From contig BTQZ01000005.1 of the NCBI GenBank assembly GCA_036986135.1, forward strand, positions 32,370 to 96,369: a stretch of 64,000 bases of DNA, read 5' to 3'. The translations under genes and the position numbers were made by a program. Source of the DNA: JADFRG01 sp036986135. GTDB taxonomy: Bacteria > Chloroflexota > Anaerolineae > Anaerolineales > E44-bin32. This document shows, piece by piece, positions 1-8,996 of this stretch (positions within the stretch are counted from its first letter, which is position 1; the number at the start of each line of letters is the position of its first letter). Below the pieces are notes generated by a model, which saw only the letters and a list, made by a program, of their open reading frames with translations, searched no databases and was not told where the DNA came from.

Positions 1-594
1 CAGGCTCCACCCATCCAGCTTGAGTCGCAGTTGCGGCCTGGCAATGAAATTTCTAACCCTGGCGGGAAGCCCCGCCCCCGGGAGCTCACCGAGCCAGAAC
101 GCGCGCCCTGTTATGAGGATCGAAGCGATCCAAAAAACCAGGGTGGTCAATCGAAAAGTATTGTCGCTGGACGTGAGGTAGGCCAGGATGGCCAGGCCCA
201 GCCCCGCGACAAGCCATCTAGGGTCGTAGGCCGCCGCTGCAGACCTTAGGTGGGTGCGTGGCCGGATCACATCGCCGAAGTCGCCGGCCCACACCGCCCA
301 TCCAACAAGCACCGCAGCTGCGATGTAGAGACTTACAAACAGCGCCACATTACTGTGGCTTGCAAGCCCGATTTGGGCGACAAAGGCCAGCAGCAGTGCC
401 GCCGGCACCCGAAGCTGAGTGATCTGCAGGCGAATCGCGACACGCTCACCGGGGGCCTCGGCCTTTGCCGCTAGAGGCGGCAATGAGGGAGCAGGTTGAG
501 TTCCGGGTTCGGGGATGGGAATCGGCCGCAACCGCATGAGTGAAATGAACCAGTCCAGAACGGTGGGTTCGACTTCGTCGCGCTCAGTTGCCAA
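1..594 (-). CDS. polytopic membrane protein, N-terminal part (continues beyond the left edge)
   Basis: A minus-strand frame stays open for 198 codons from a TTG to the window edge. A GAGGG ribosome-binding site lies just before the TTG; an in-frame ATG at 537 is the alternative start. The visible protein has a Pro/Ala-rich head of about 55 residues and then four hydrophobic stretches (about residues 62-79, 83-102, 128-142 and 149-167) separated by short charged loops. Its start overlaps the stop of the upstream methyltransferase by 11 bases, so it belongs to the same transcription unit as the glycan genes. No family-defining motif is visible in this part. A GT-C type glycosyltransferase or another polysaccharide membrane enzyme would suit the neighbourhood, but that is inference. 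Confidence 0.7.
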   Translation of the reverse strand, partial: MATERDEVEPTVLDWFISLMRLRPIPIPEPGTQPAPSLPPLAAKAEAPGERVAIRLQITQLRVPAALLLAFVAQIGLASHSNVALFVSLYIAAAVLVGWAVWAGDFGDVIRPRTHLRSAAAAYDPRWLVAGLGLAILAYLTSSDNTFRLTTLVFWIASILITGRAFWLGELPGAGLPARVRNFIARPQLRLKLDGWSL

Positions 595-1438
595 TTTGGT
601 TTCCCTCAGACCGCGAGCTCTCTACCGGTTGGGCTTGCGATAGATGTGATTCGGTTGGCCCCACCTTAGAGGCCAGATAGAAGGTATAAGTGCCCTCTGG
701 AGAGGGCGCTTCCAGATAGTATCGACGCGTGAACTTCTCCGTCAACAGGAGATTCCACCTGCTTGGCACCAGGATCCATCGGCCCGTAAGCCACCTGGGG
801 AGCAGCGTGGGCGCGCCGAAGTAGTGACCCCACTCTAGCGCGCGCAAGGCGGAGGGTGAGAAATAGCGTTCCGACTGCTCAACCTCGAACCCGGCCCGCT
901 CGAACCTCGATCCCCACCCTGCTTCGTCCAGCAGGTTCCATGTGCGTGACATCCGCATAAACCAATCGCGGTAGCCGCGAGACAATCGCTTCAGCCGCAC
1001 CCGATTCAGGAAGCGAGGCAGGCTGAGCTCCGAACGATAACCGGGGTTTGGAACGGTGATCGCAAATGGCGCATTTGCCTTTAGAACGCGCGCGCTCTCG
1101 GCCAACACCCCATCCAGGTTGCTGACATGTTCCAACACTGAGTTGCTTAAAGCGCTCCCAAAGCTGGAATCCTTAAACGGCAGCTCATCGCCGCTTGCCT
1201 GAACCAGCCAGCGATAGGCGCCTTTGCTCTTCGCCTCTCTAAGAGAAGCATGGTCGCGGTCGATTCCTACGTCGATCATCTGTTCGAACGCCACGGACGC
1301 GAAATGGCCATCACCACAGCCAACATCGAGCACCCATCGTGGCAGGGGCACTTCATGCATGAGCCGCGCCTCGACCGCCCGCAGCATGCCCCGAAAGTAA
1401 GGTAGCGCCTCAAGATGTGGCCAGAGGTAGTCCGCCAT
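584..1438 (-). CDS. class I SAM-dependent methyltransferase (Methyltransf_11 type)
   Basis: The 284-residue protein carries the SAM-binding motif VLDVGCGDG (about residues 37-44) and the post-II motif SNSVLEHV (about 98-105), typical of small-molecule or glycan methyltransferases of the UbiE/Methyltransf_11 group. The start was set at the ATG that overlaps the stop of the upstream glycosyltransferase as TAATG, a classic coupling arrangement; a longer in-frame version exists but lies inside the glycosyltransferase gene. Its neighbours (GT4 glycosyltransferase, sugar-nucleotide epimerase, membrane protein) suggest that it modifies a surface glycan or a lipid-linked intermediate. The substrate cannot be deduced. 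Confidence 0.85.
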   Translation of the reverse strand: MADYLWPHLEALPYFRGMLRAVEARLMHEVPLPRWVLDVGCGDGHFASVAFEQMIDVGIDRDHASLREAKSKGAYRWLVQASGDELPFKDSSFGSALSNSVLEHVSNLDGVLAESARVLKANAPFAITVPNPGYRSELSLPRFLNRVRLKRLSRGYRDWFMRMSRTWNLLDEAGWGSRFERAGFEVEQSERYFSPSALRALEWGHYFGAPTLLPRWLTGRWILVPSRWNLLLTEKFTRRYYLEAPSPEGTYTFYLASKVGPTESHLSQAQPVESSRSEGNQIGN

Positions 1439-2589
1439 TAAGCTTCGGCTAGAAGCTCCTCGAAAAGCTGCACGTAGGCCGCTGCGGTGTGCTGCGGCTC
1501 GAATTGAGAGCGGATTTCCTTCGCCTCTTTTCGGAAGGCACCCGGGTTCTCCAGGACGCTCAAAATTGCCTGGGCAAGTGCCTGCGAATCGCCTACGGGT
1601 GAGATCTTGCCCATCCCAGTTGTGAGCACGGGCTGCCTCACGCCCGGTAGATCCGAGGCCACCACCGGGGTTCCACAAATCATCGATTCAATTTGAACCA
1701 ATCCAAAGCTTTCCGTGCTGTTGAGGCTGGGGAGTATGGTGACATCGCAGCTCCGAAAGAATGCCGCCATTTCGCGCGGCCGCAGCACCCCAAGAAAGGT
1801 CCACTGGGAATTGAACCGCCTCAGCAGCGGCGCAAGGCGTGCCGCATATTCGGCCTCCCCGAGCACGTCCGAATATTGCCCGGCGAACAAAACCCGCGTC
1901 TCTGGGTAGCGCTCGAGAACGACCGGCAGCGCGTGCAAGAGGATCTCCACGCCCTTCTCGGCCGCCAGTCGCGAGGCCATCCCGATAACCGGCTCCGTTC
2001 CGATCGCGTGCTCGTCACGGAAATTGTTGAGCTCATTCTCATCAATGGGTGGCACTTCAACTGGAGGCGGGATCACCTTTACTTTGTCCAGGTATCGGGA
2101 CAGGAAGGGCGAGTTTACGGCATAGTCTTGGGTATAGGCGACAATCCGGTCTGCGAAGGTGGCCGCGATGCGGTTGGCAAGGCCAACGGTCAGGTTGGCC
2201 GCGCGATTCACTATTCCGGTCGGCAGCTGCAGGTCACAGTGGTAGGTCAGGACCGTCGGGCGGTTGGTTGCCCGCCCGCGGATGGCCAATCCCGCCGCAT
2301 CGAATTGAGGCAGGTGCAGGCTCAGGACATCATGCGAACGGACGAGGCGGGTGGCCTCCAACCCGAACCGCGGCATGACGACCCCTTTGCTGAGCCGAAA
2401 GGCCACCGGAACTCTTACGATCCGCACTCCATCTATATGCTCATTGAGCGGAAGAGCCGGATCGTAGCGGGAGGTCAGCACCGTCACGGAGTGCCCCAGA
2501 TCCGCCAGGGCCTCTGCAAGGCGCTGCGCATAAATCGTCAGCCCCGAGATGTGAGGCCGATAGTAGGTGAGGGCGAACAGAATCCTCAT
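1438..2589 (-). CDS. GT4-family glycosyltransferase
   Basis: This 383-residue protein has the GT-B architecture of GT4 enzymes: an N-terminal domain starting with a beta strand and a Gly-containing loop, a C-terminal nucleotide-sugar domain beginning near residue 205 (PVIGMASRLAAEKGVEILL), and the retaining-transferase EX7E motif in ESFGLVQIE followed by GTPVVASDLPG. It should transfer a sugar from a nucleotide donor to a lipid or glycan acceptor on the cytoplasmic face. An ATG giving MRILFAL was chosen because family members start this way; a TTG seven codons upstream is possible. It follows the epimerase closely and is coupled to the methyltransferase through TAATG. Confidence 0.88.
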   Translation of the reverse strand: MRILFALTYYRPHISGLTIYAQRLAEALADLGHSVTVLTSRYDPALPLNEHIDGVRIVRVPVAFRLSKGVVMPRFGLEATRLVRSHDVLSLHLPQFDAAGLAIRGRATNRPTVLTYHCDLQLPTGIVNRAANLTVGLANRIAATFADRIVAYTQDYAVNSPFLSRYLDKVKVIPPPVEVPPIDENELNNFRDEHAIGTEPVIGMASRLAAEKGVEILLHALPVVLERYPETRVLFAGQYSDVLGEAEYAARLAPLLRRFNSQWTFLGVLRPREMAAFFRSCDVTILPSLNSTESFGLVQIESMICGTPVVASDLPGVRQPVLTTGMGKISPVGDSQALAQAILSVLENPGAFRKEAKEIRSQFEPQHTAAAYVQLFEELLAEA

Positions 2590-2612
2590 CGGTCGGCTAG
2601 CCCCGAGCAAAC

Positions 2613-3641
2613 CTACTGCCTAAAGAGGTGTGCATTCTCTGAGGCCCAGGCGTAAAGCTGCTTAATGCCCTCCTTGGGCGCTACCGAAGGCCGCCAATCA
2701 AAATCCTGAGCCGCCTTACGAACGTCTGAGATATAGACCCGCTGATCTCCCGGACGCCAGTCGCCATGCTCGACTTGAATTGGCCCCCCGACGAGCTCCT
2801 CAAGCATCGGGCCGCACTCTCTCCAGATGGAGAGACTGTTGTCCACGCCGCCGCCCATGTTGTAAATCTGGCCCTGGGTTCGATCCACTCGCTCCACGGC
2901 CATGAGCATCCCGTCGATCAAGTCGTCGATGAACAGCAGGTCCCGCACTTGCTTCCCGTTGCCGTAGATGGTCAGCGGATGCTGCTGCAGCCAGGCGATA
3001 ATGAACCATGCTACCCAGCCCTGATCTTCGATTCCGAACTGGCGCGATCCGTAAATGCACGAATTCCGAAACACTATGGTACGCATCCCGTAGATCCGCT
3101 GGTAATCTCGAACGTATTGATCGGCAGCCCCCTTGGAGCACCCATAGGGCGAGTGAAAGTCGAGCGGCGCGGTCTCCGGGATTCCGTTGGGCAGCGAGGC
3201 ATACCGGTAGCGGGTCTCATCCTCGACGATTTCGATCTCATCCATGCCCCCGTAAACCTTATTGGTGGAGGTGTAAAGAAAAACCGGATCGAGGCCGACT
3301 TGACGGACCGATTCAAGGACATTGAGCGTACCGAGGGCGTTGATGTCGAAGTCCTCTCTCGGGTTCTGTACGGAGGAGGTCACCGCTACCTGTGCTGCAA
3401 AATGGAAAACGACGTCGAGCGGCCGATAGCGCTCCATCATCGCAATCATGCTCGCGTAGTCCCGTACATCGCCCTGCTCGAAGGGGTAGTCTCCGTGCTT
3501 CTCCTTGAGCCATGCGAGATTCTGCCGGCTGCCTTTCCGGGACAGGTTATCAAGAAGAACCACCTCCTCGCCCATACCTAAAAGGCGATTGGCGGTTTGG
3601 ATTCCAATGAATCCTGCGCCTCCAGTAATCAGGGCGCGCAT
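2613..3641 (-). CDS. NAD-dependent epimerase/dehydratase, CDP-paratose 2-epimerase-like
   Basis: A 342-residue extended short-chain dehydrogenase. The Rossmann motif GGAGFIG is at residues 7-13 and the catalytic YxxxK is Y166-K170 (YGCSK). The stretch DNLSRKGSRQNLAWL after the second strand and the YGSRQFGIEDQGWVAWF segment are characteristic of CDP-paratose/CDP-tyvelose 2-epimerases rather than of UDP-glucose 4-epimerases, so a deoxysugar epimerisation for surface polysaccharide is likely. The start was placed at MRALITGG; the open frame extends 34 codons upstream but that part does not resemble the family. It heads the minus-strand glycan cluster. Confidence 0.85.
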   Translation of the reverse strand: MRALITGGAGFIGIQTANRLLGMGEEVVLLDNLSRKGSRQNLAWLKEKHGDYPFEQGDVRDYASMIAMMERYRPLDVVFHFAAQVAVTSSVQNPREDFDINALGTLNVLESVRQVGLDPVFLYTSTNKVYGGMDEIEIVEDETRYRYASLPNGIPETAPLDFHSPYGCSKGAADQYVRDYQRIYGMRTIVFRNSCIYGSRQFGIEDQGWVAWFIIAWLQQHPLTIYGNGKQVRDLLFIDDLIDGMLMAVERVDRTQGQIYNMGGGVDNSLSIWRECGPMLEELVGGPIQVEHGDWRPGDQRVYISDVRKAAQDFDWRPSVAPKEGIKQLYAWASENAHLFRQ

Positions 3642-3888
3642 GACAGGCTCCAAACTCTGGCTGAGGGGAAGTTTGTTGGCATCTTGGCCTCTAATAGGTG
3701 AGAACGGCTGACCCGGATAGTGGGCTCTAGTTCGAAGGGACACTCACAAGCTAGAAAGGAACGGATCCAATCGGATCTGCGAGGCCACGTGGATCGTAGC
3801 TTTCGCAGCCCCTCGCCGGAGTGCATGACCCCCGATCCAAGCTGGCGATTATAGCTCCAAGAGGGGTTTGCTGCCCCGGCCCCCCTCT

Positions 3889-4686
3889 CTAGGTTAGGCT
3901 TCCTCCATTTGAAGAGAAAAGAGATTCAATGAGTTGCTCAATTGGAACCCCGCTCTGCGTGGGGCGCAGCCATGCCAAATACTCCTGATTTCCCTTTGCA
4001 CCCAGCACCGGAGACCGAATGAGGCCGTGCGCGTAAAGCCCGAGTTCCGAGGCTCCCTCCGTCAAGGCTTCCAGGACCTCCCTGTGGACAGCTGGATCGC
4101 TGACGATCCCCCCTTTCCCCACCTGTTTGGGGCCGGCTTCGAACTGCGGTTTGATCAGTAATACAATCTCGCCGTCGGCACTAAGCCACTTGGCCGCCTG
4201 GGTCAGGATGCGTAGCGCCGAGATGAAAGAGACATCGATCGTAATGAGTGAGACCAATTCGGGAAGCTCTTCTAGATAGCGGGCATTGATTTTCTCCAAC
4301 ACCACCACGCGCGCATCTTGCCGCAACTTCCAATGGAGCTGCCCCTTGCCGACATCGATGGCGTAGACACGCTGGGCGCCTTGCTGAAGAAGACAATCCG
4401 TAAAACCGCCTGTCGAAGATCCCACGTCGGCACAGATTCTTGCCTCCGGCTGGATCTGGAACGCCTTCAGCCCTGCCTCAAGCTTCTCACCGGCCCGTGA
4501 GACGTATGGCGGGCCGCCCTCGACCTCCAGGATCGCGTCTGAGGCCACCGTCACGGATGGCTTGTGCACCATTTCGCCGGCAACACGAACTTGGCCGGCC
4601 ATCACCAGGCGCTGGGCGCTTGTCCGTGATTCGGCCAGACCTCGTTCCACCAGCAGTTGGTCAACTCTCAGCTTGTTCTTGGCCAT
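3889..4686 (-). CDS. tlyA: TlyA family rRNA (cytidine-2'-O)-methyltransferase
   Basis: The 265-residue protein has an N-terminal S4 RNA-binding domain (about residues 6-65, RVDQLLVERGLAESRTSAQRL) fused to an FtsJ-like methyltransferase domain with the SAM motif DVGSSTGGFTDCLL (about 87-100). This layout and length match TlyA, which 2'-O-methylates 16S and 23S rRNA and was formerly annotated hemolysin A. The downstream side is followed by a 247-bp gap before the glycan cluster, so it is probably transcribed separately. No truncation is seen. Confidence 0.93.
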   Translation of the reverse strand: MAKNKLRVDQLLVERGLAESRTSAQRLVMAGQVRVAGEMVHKPSVTVASDAILEVEGGPPYVSRAGEKLEAGLKAFQIQPEARICADVGSSTGGFTDCLLQQGAQRVYAIDVGKGQLHWKLRQDARVVVLEKINARYLEELPELVSLITIDVSFISALRILTQAAKWLSADGEIVLLIKPQFEAGPKQVGKGGIVSDPAVHREVLEALTEGASELGLYAHGLIRSPVLGAKGNQEYLAWLRPTQSGVPIEQLIESLFSSNGGSLT

Positions 4687-4773
4687 CTAGCTCCCTGCCT
4701 CCCGCGCTCCCACGCTCCTCTGCTCCCCCGCACCTTGCCCCCCCGCATGCTTGCTCCGTGTCAACGCACCTGC

Positions 4774-4779
4774 TATTAT
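4774..4779 (+). promoter_or_regulatory. extended -10 element directly upstream of the UbiA gene
   Basis: The hexamer TATTAT is preceded by TGC, an extended -10. Transcription would begin about 7 bases later, at or next to the ATG at 4787, so the mRNA would be essentially leaderless. No clear -35 was seen. Confidence 0.45.
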
Positions 4780-4786
4780 GCGCGAG

Positions 4787-5653
4787 ATGCTTAAAGCGCT
4801 CATTAGGGCCATGCGTCCCCGTCAGTGGACGAAGAACGTCTTCATCTTTGCTGCGCTTATTTTTGACGAGCAACTGACGCAGCGAGACCCCTTGCTCCGC
4901 ACCGTCGCCGGGTTCGTGCTGCTGTGCCTCATCTCCAGCGCAGTCTATGTCCTGAACGATATCGCGGATGTGGAGGCCGATCGCCAGCACCCCACAAAGC
5001 GCAATCGCCCCATTGCCGCTGGACTGTTATCCATCCCGGTGGCGGTGGTGTTCGCCATTGCGCTGGCGGTGTTCTCTATGGCTGCCAGCTTCGCCCTCGA
5101 ACCAGGCTTCGGCTGGATCGTCACGCTGTATTTCGTCCTCAACCTACTCTATTCGTTCTGGCTGAAACATGCGCCTATTATCGACGTGTTGATTATCGCT
5201 GCCGGCTTCGTATTACGGGTGGCGGCCGGCGTTGCGCTGATTGAGGTGGCCCGCTTTTCTCCCTGGCTATATGTCGTTACCACCTTCTTGGCCCTCATCA
5301 TTGGGTTTGGCAAGCGGCGTGCAGAAATCATACTGCTGGCCGAAGGAGCCAACGCCCATCGCAAAGTTCTCGACGGATACACGATTGGGCTCCTGGATCA
5401 GCTGATCGTAATCGTGTCGGCCTCGACCATCATGGCCTATTCGCTCTATACGTTTTCGGCGCAAAACCTGCCATCGAATAATCTGATGATGCTCACCATC
5501 CCCTTCGTGATCTATGGGGTCTTTCGCTACATTTATCTGATCCACATAGAGAACGCCGGGGGCGCACCGGAGGAGCTGATTCTCACCGACCGACCCCTCC
5601 TAGCTACACTGGTTCTGTGGGGATTGCTGGCAGCTTTGATCCTCTACCTCTGA
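4787..5653 (+). CDS. UbiA-family polyprenyl-phosphate phosphoribosyltransferase (DPPR synthase-like)
   Basis: A 288-residue integral membrane prenyltransferase with about eight or nine hydrophobic helices. The first aspartate-rich motif is N57-D58-x2-D61-x3-D65 and is followed by KRNRP, the form found in decaprenyl-phosphate phosphoribose synthases (Rv3806c group) rather than in UbiA proper. The second motif region around residues 120-135 (LKHAPIIDVLIIAAGFVLR) also fits. It would move a phosphoribosyl or similar group onto a polyprenyl phosphate carrier. The ATG at 4787 was preferred because the -10 hexamer ends 7 bases before it; an upstream ATG at 4778 overlaps that hexamer. It lies just before isoprenoid precursor genes, which fits a polyprenyl substrate. 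Confidence 0.82.
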   Translation: MLKALIRAMRPRQWTKNVFIFAALIFDEQLTQRDPLLRTVAGFVLLCLISSAVYVLNDIADVEADRQHPTKRNRPIAAGLLSIPVAVVFAIALAVFSMAASFALEPGFGWIVTLYFVLNLLYSFWLKHAPIIDVLIIAAGFVLRVAAGVALIEVARFSPWLYVVTTFLALIIGFGKRRAEIILLAEGANAHRKVLDGYTIGLLDQLIVIVSASTIMAYSLYTFSAQNLPSNNLMMLTIPFVIYGVFRYIYLIHIENAGGAPEELILTDRPLLATLVLWGLLAALILYL

Positions 5654-5718
5654 GTTTGCGGGCCTGATGACGGAGACTTGGACGCTCCGGTCTTCGAGTG
5701 AGCCGGTTTGGAGAACCT

Positions 5719-6642
5719 ATGACGAAGGCCTCTGCACCCGGAAAGGTAATTCTGCTTGGCGAGCACGCTGCCGTTTACGGTCGTCCGGCGCTGGCAGCGC
5801 CCGTTCAGGCGGTCCGCGCGCACGCGGAAGTGCTCGCGCTGGATGAAGCTCGGGTCAAGGTCGAGGCTCCCGAGGTCGGGGTCGATGCCTACCTGGATGA
5901 AATGCCGGACAGCCAACCGCTGGCAAGGGCCATTCGTCTCTCCATGGAAGAAACACAGGCCTCAGGCGGCTTTCAGGTGCGTGTCACTTCGGACATTCCC
6001 CCCGCCTCCGGCTTGGGATCTAGTGCCGCGGTGTCGGTGGCGATTATTCGTACGGTTTGTAAGTACTTTGAGCACGAGCTTGCCGCGGATCGGGTGGCTC
6101 AGATGGCCTTTGAGATCGAAAAGCTGCACCACGGAGATCCATCCGGGATCGACAACACTGTGGTGGCATTCGAGATTCCAGTGCTGTTCATTAAAGGAGA
6201 GGAGCCAAGACCGCTGGGGGTCACCGGTCGCTTCCAGTTCGTGATCGGAGACACGGGTGAACCTGCCCCCACCAAGGAGCTGGTCACCATGCTGCGGGGT
6301 CGCTGGTCCGGGGACACTGAGTTTGTGGATGCCTTATTCGATTCGATCGGCGAGCTGACCAATCAGGCCGCAGCCTCCATCGGCCGAGGTGAAATCCGCA
6401 ATCTCGGTCCGCTCATGAATCACGATCAGACGCTGCTCGAAGCATTGGGAGTCAGCGCTCCCAGCCTGGAGCGATTGATCCGGGCCGCCAGGGACGCGGG
6501 CGCTCTGGGCGCCAAGCTCTCCGGCGCCGGCGGCGGAGGCATTATGATCGCGCTGGTTGACGATTCGTCGCTTGACGCGGTTGACGCCGCGCTGCATGAG
6601 GCGGGCGCGGTTCGCACCATCCAGACTGAAATCGGCCAGTGA
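5719..6642 (+). CDS. mvk: mevalonate kinase
   Basis: A 307-residue GHMP kinase. It has the N-terminal SAPGKVILLGEHAAVYG motif (residues 5-21), the ATP-binding PPASGLGSSAAV motif (about 94-105) and the C-terminal GAGGGG motif. The length and the GEHAAVYG signature fit mevalonate kinase (EC 2.7.1.36), which phosphorylates mevalonate in the cytoplasmic isoprenoid pathway. The ATG at 5719 has GGAG five bases upstream; a GTG 21 bases earlier is in frame but lacks a site. The stop overlaps the next gene as GTGA, so the kinase is translationally coupled to isopentenyl phosphate kinase. Confidence 0.93.
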   Translation: MTKASAPGKVILLGEHAAVYGRPALAAPVQAVRAHAEVLALDEARVKVEAPEVGVDAYLDEMPDSQPLARAIRLSMEETQASGGFQVRVTSDIPPASGLGSSAAVSVAIIRTVCKYFEHELAADRVAQMAFEIEKLHHGDPSGIDNTVVAFEIPVLFIKGEEPRPLGVTGRFQFVIGDTGEPAPTKELVTMLRGRWSGDTEFVDALFDSIGELTNQAAASIGRGEIRNLGPLMNHDQTLLEALGVSAPSLERLIRAARDAGALGAKLSGAGGGGIMIALVDDSSLDAVDAALHEAGAVRTIQTEIGQ

Positions 6643-7421
6643 TTTTCCTCAAGCTGGGCGGCTCGCTCATTACCGATAAGTCGCAGCGCGAAACCGCGCA
6701 GATCGGTGTCCTTCAACGACTGGCCAGGGAAATTAAGCAGGCAATGCGCACCAAACCGGAGATCAAGCTGCTGATCGGTCATGGCTCCGGATCGTTCGGT
6801 CATGCGGCCGCGGCGGAGTTCAGCATCCAGGAGGGAGTAAAAACCGCAGAGGAGTGGCGCGGGGTTCGGGAAGTCTGGGCAGCCGCTAATCGACTACACC
6901 GGATCGTAATGGATACGCTCCTCGAGGCCGGCCTTCCGGCGTTCTCATTTCCACCCTCGGCCTTCACCGTATCGAATCATGGCGAGATCGCACAGCTGCC
7001 CCACGAGCCGATCCGCAGGGCACTGAAAGCGGGTCAGCTCCCGGTCGTTCAGGGCGATATCGTGTTTGATCGAGGCCAGGGAGCCGCGATCCTGTCGACC
7101 GAAAAGGTGATGGCGCACCTGGCCAAAGCGCTGAAGCCCGACAGGATCCTGCTAGCGGGCATTGAAGAAGGGGTATTTGAACGGTATCCGGCTCGCGAGC
7201 GGCTCATGCCCGAGATCTCGGCAGACCAGATCGCAGACATCCAGCTGCAGGGCGCAGCATCCACCGACGTCACGGGCGGGATGGCCCATAAAGTCGAGCA
7301 AGCTTTGGCGCTAGCCACGGCTATGCCGGAAATCGAAGTACGAATCTTTTCCGGCGCCTCTTCCGGAAATCTTCAGGGCGCGCTGCTTGGGTACGCGTTG
7401 GGCACGCGCGTGGTCGCCTGA
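6639..7421 (+). CDS. ipk: isopentenyl phosphate kinase
   Basis: A 260-residue amino acid kinase-fold protein. KLGGSLITDK (residues 5-14) binds nucleotide, and the GHGSGSFGH motif at 47-55 ends in the histidine that is diagnostic of isopentenyl phosphate kinase among the acetylglutamate kinase-like family. ADIQL..ASTDVTGGM near residue 205-215 is the conserved C-terminal part. The enzyme makes isopentenyl diphosphate from isopentenyl phosphate, so with mevalonate kinase it marks the alternative mevalonate pathway described in archaea and some Chloroflexota. The start is a GTG overlapping the mvk stop (GTGA). Confidence 0.92.
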   Translation: MIFLKLGGSLITDKSQRETAQIGVLQRLAREIKQAMRTKPEIKLLIGHGSGSFGHAAAAEFSIQEGVKTAEEWRGVREVWAAANRLHRIVMDTLLEAGLPAFSFPPSAFTVSNHGEIAQLPHEPIRRALKAGQLPVVQGDIVFDRGQGAAILSTEKVMAHLAKALKPDRILLAGIEEGVFERYPARERLMPEISADQIADIQLQGAASTDVTGGMAHKVEQALALATAMPEIEVRIFSGASSGNLQGALLGYALGTRVVA

Positions 7422-7471
7422 CGATCCCCATTTGGTAAACTAGATTCCTCGCGTCAACAGGAGTTTATTTC

Positions 7472-8992
7472 ATGCAATCACTGCTCAAGAAACTCGACCT
7501 TGAGGATCTCAACGCCGGGGCATGCACCGGGCCCGATCAGTGGATCAAGGACCCGGCCGGGAAGGAATTGATTTCCTACAACCCGACCAACAACCAGCCG
7601 ATTGCGAGCGTCATCCAAGCTTCACCGGATACCTATGAACGGGTGGCCAGCGCAGCAGCTGAGAGCTTCAAGACCTGGCAGGAGGTGCCTGCTCCGAAGC
7701 GGGGTCTGGTCGTGCGGGACCTGGCCGAGCTGATTCGGGAATTCAAGGAGCCGCTGGGAGACCTCGTCAGCCTGGAGATGGGCAAGATCCGAGCGGAGGG
7801 GCATGGCGAAGTGCAGGAGATGATCGACATCTGCGACTTCGCAGTGGGTCTCTCTCGCCAGCTGTACGGGCTGACGATGCATTCGGAACGACCCGCTCAC
7901 CGCATGTACGAGCAGTGGCATCCACTGGGTCCGGTCGGCGTGATCACCGCCTTCAATTTTCCGGCGGCGGTCTGGTCCTGGAACGCCGCAATTGCAGCGG
8001 TGTGTGGAGATCCCGTGATCTGGAAGCCCTCCTCATATGTACCGCTTACGGCAATAGCCCTTCAGCATATGGCGAACAAGGTCATGGCAGATCATGGCCT
8101 GACGGGGATATTCAACCTCGTCATCGGGAGCGGATCCGACGTTGGCGAGCTACTGCTCAACGACACGCGCGTACCGCTCGTGTCCTTCACCGGTTCGACC
8201 AAGATCGGCCGTCGAGTCTCTGAAACCGTGGCGCGTCGCTTTGGGCGGACCATTCTCGAGCTGGGCGGCAACAACGCCATCGTAGTGGCGGAGGATGCCG
8301 ACCTGGACCTGGCCACGCGGGCGATCCTGTTTGGTGCGGTCGGAACGGCGGGCCAACGTTGCACGAGCACGCGCCGCATTATCGTGCACAAAGATATTTC
8401 CGATGATTTGGAACAGCGTCTGATTAAGGGCTACGAACAGGTGCGGCTGGGAGATCCGCTCGAGGAGGGGACGCTAATGGGGCCGCTGGTGGCAGGCGTT
8501 GCGGTGGAAGAGATGCTCGATGCACTTGAGAAAATCAAAGAACAGGGGGGCGAGATCGTTGCGGGTGGCAACGCGCTTCCCGACCTCGGACCGAACTTCG
8601 TGGAGCCCACCATCGTCAGGATGCCCGAGCAGTCGGAAATCGTGAAGCAGGAGACCTTCGCGCCGATCCTCTACCTGCTCGAGTACGACACCCTTGACCA
8701 GGCCATGGAGATCCACAACGACGTTCCGCAGGGTCTGTCCAGCGCCATTTTCACGGACAGCATGCGGACGGTGGAGACCTTCCTCTGTTCGCGCGGCTCC
8801 GATTGTGGGATCGCAAACGTAAACATCGGAACCTCGGGCGCCGAAATCGGGGGCGCCTTCGGAGGAGAGAAGGAGACCGGAGGCGGGCGCGAGTCCGGCT
8901 CGGACGCCTGGAAGGCCTACATGCGCCGACAGACGAACACGATCAACTGGTCCAAGGAGCTGCCGCTGGCACAAGGAATCGAGTTCGGATAG
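7472..8992 (+). CDS. aldehyde dehydrogenase, ALDH7 (antiquitin / alpha-aminoadipate semialdehyde dehydrogenase-like)
   Basis: A full-length 506-residue NAD(P)-dependent aldehyde dehydrogenase. The catalytic cysteine is C297 in GQRCTSTRR and the general base is E263 in ELGGNN. The AFNFPAAVWSWN segment and the C-terminal NIGTSGAEIGGAFGGEKETGGGRESGSDAWK are typical of the ALDH7/antiquitin family, whose members oxidise alpha-aminoadipate semialdehyde in lysine catabolism or other semialdehydes. An AGGAG site lies 12 bases before the ATG and a possible -10 (TAAACT) lies near 7436, so it seems to have its own promoter although it follows ipk in the same direction. The exact substrate is not set by the sequence. 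Confidence 0.9.
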   Translation: MQSLLKKLDLEDLNAGACTGPDQWIKDPAGKELISYNPTNNQPIASVIQASPDTYERVASAAAESFKTWQEVPAPKRGLVVRDLAELIREFKEPLGDLVSLEMGKIRAEGHGEVQEMIDICDFAVGLSRQLYGLTMHSERPAHRMYEQWHPLGPVGVITAFNFPAAVWSWNAAIAAVCGDPVIWKPSSYVPLTAIALQHMANKVMADHGLTGIFNLVIGSGSDVGELLLNDTRVPLVSFTGSTKIGRRVSETVARRFGRTILELGGNNAIVVAEDADLDLATRAILFGAVGTAGQRCTSTRRIIVHKDISDDLEQRLIKGYEQVRLGDPLEEGTLMGPLVAGVAVEEMLDALEKIKEQGGEIVAGGNALPDLGPNFVEPTIVRMPEQSEIVKQETFAPILYLLEYDTLDQAMEIHNDVPQGLSSAIFTDSMRTVETFLCSRGSDCGIANVNIGTSGAEIGGAFGGEKETGGGRESGSDAWKAYMRRQTNTINWSKELPLAQGIEFG

Positions 8993-8996
8993 CGCG

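Noticed and set aside
1693..2655. 320-codon plus-strand frame opposite the GT4 gene
   Set aside because: Antisense shadow; the minus-strand gene has clear GT4 motifs.
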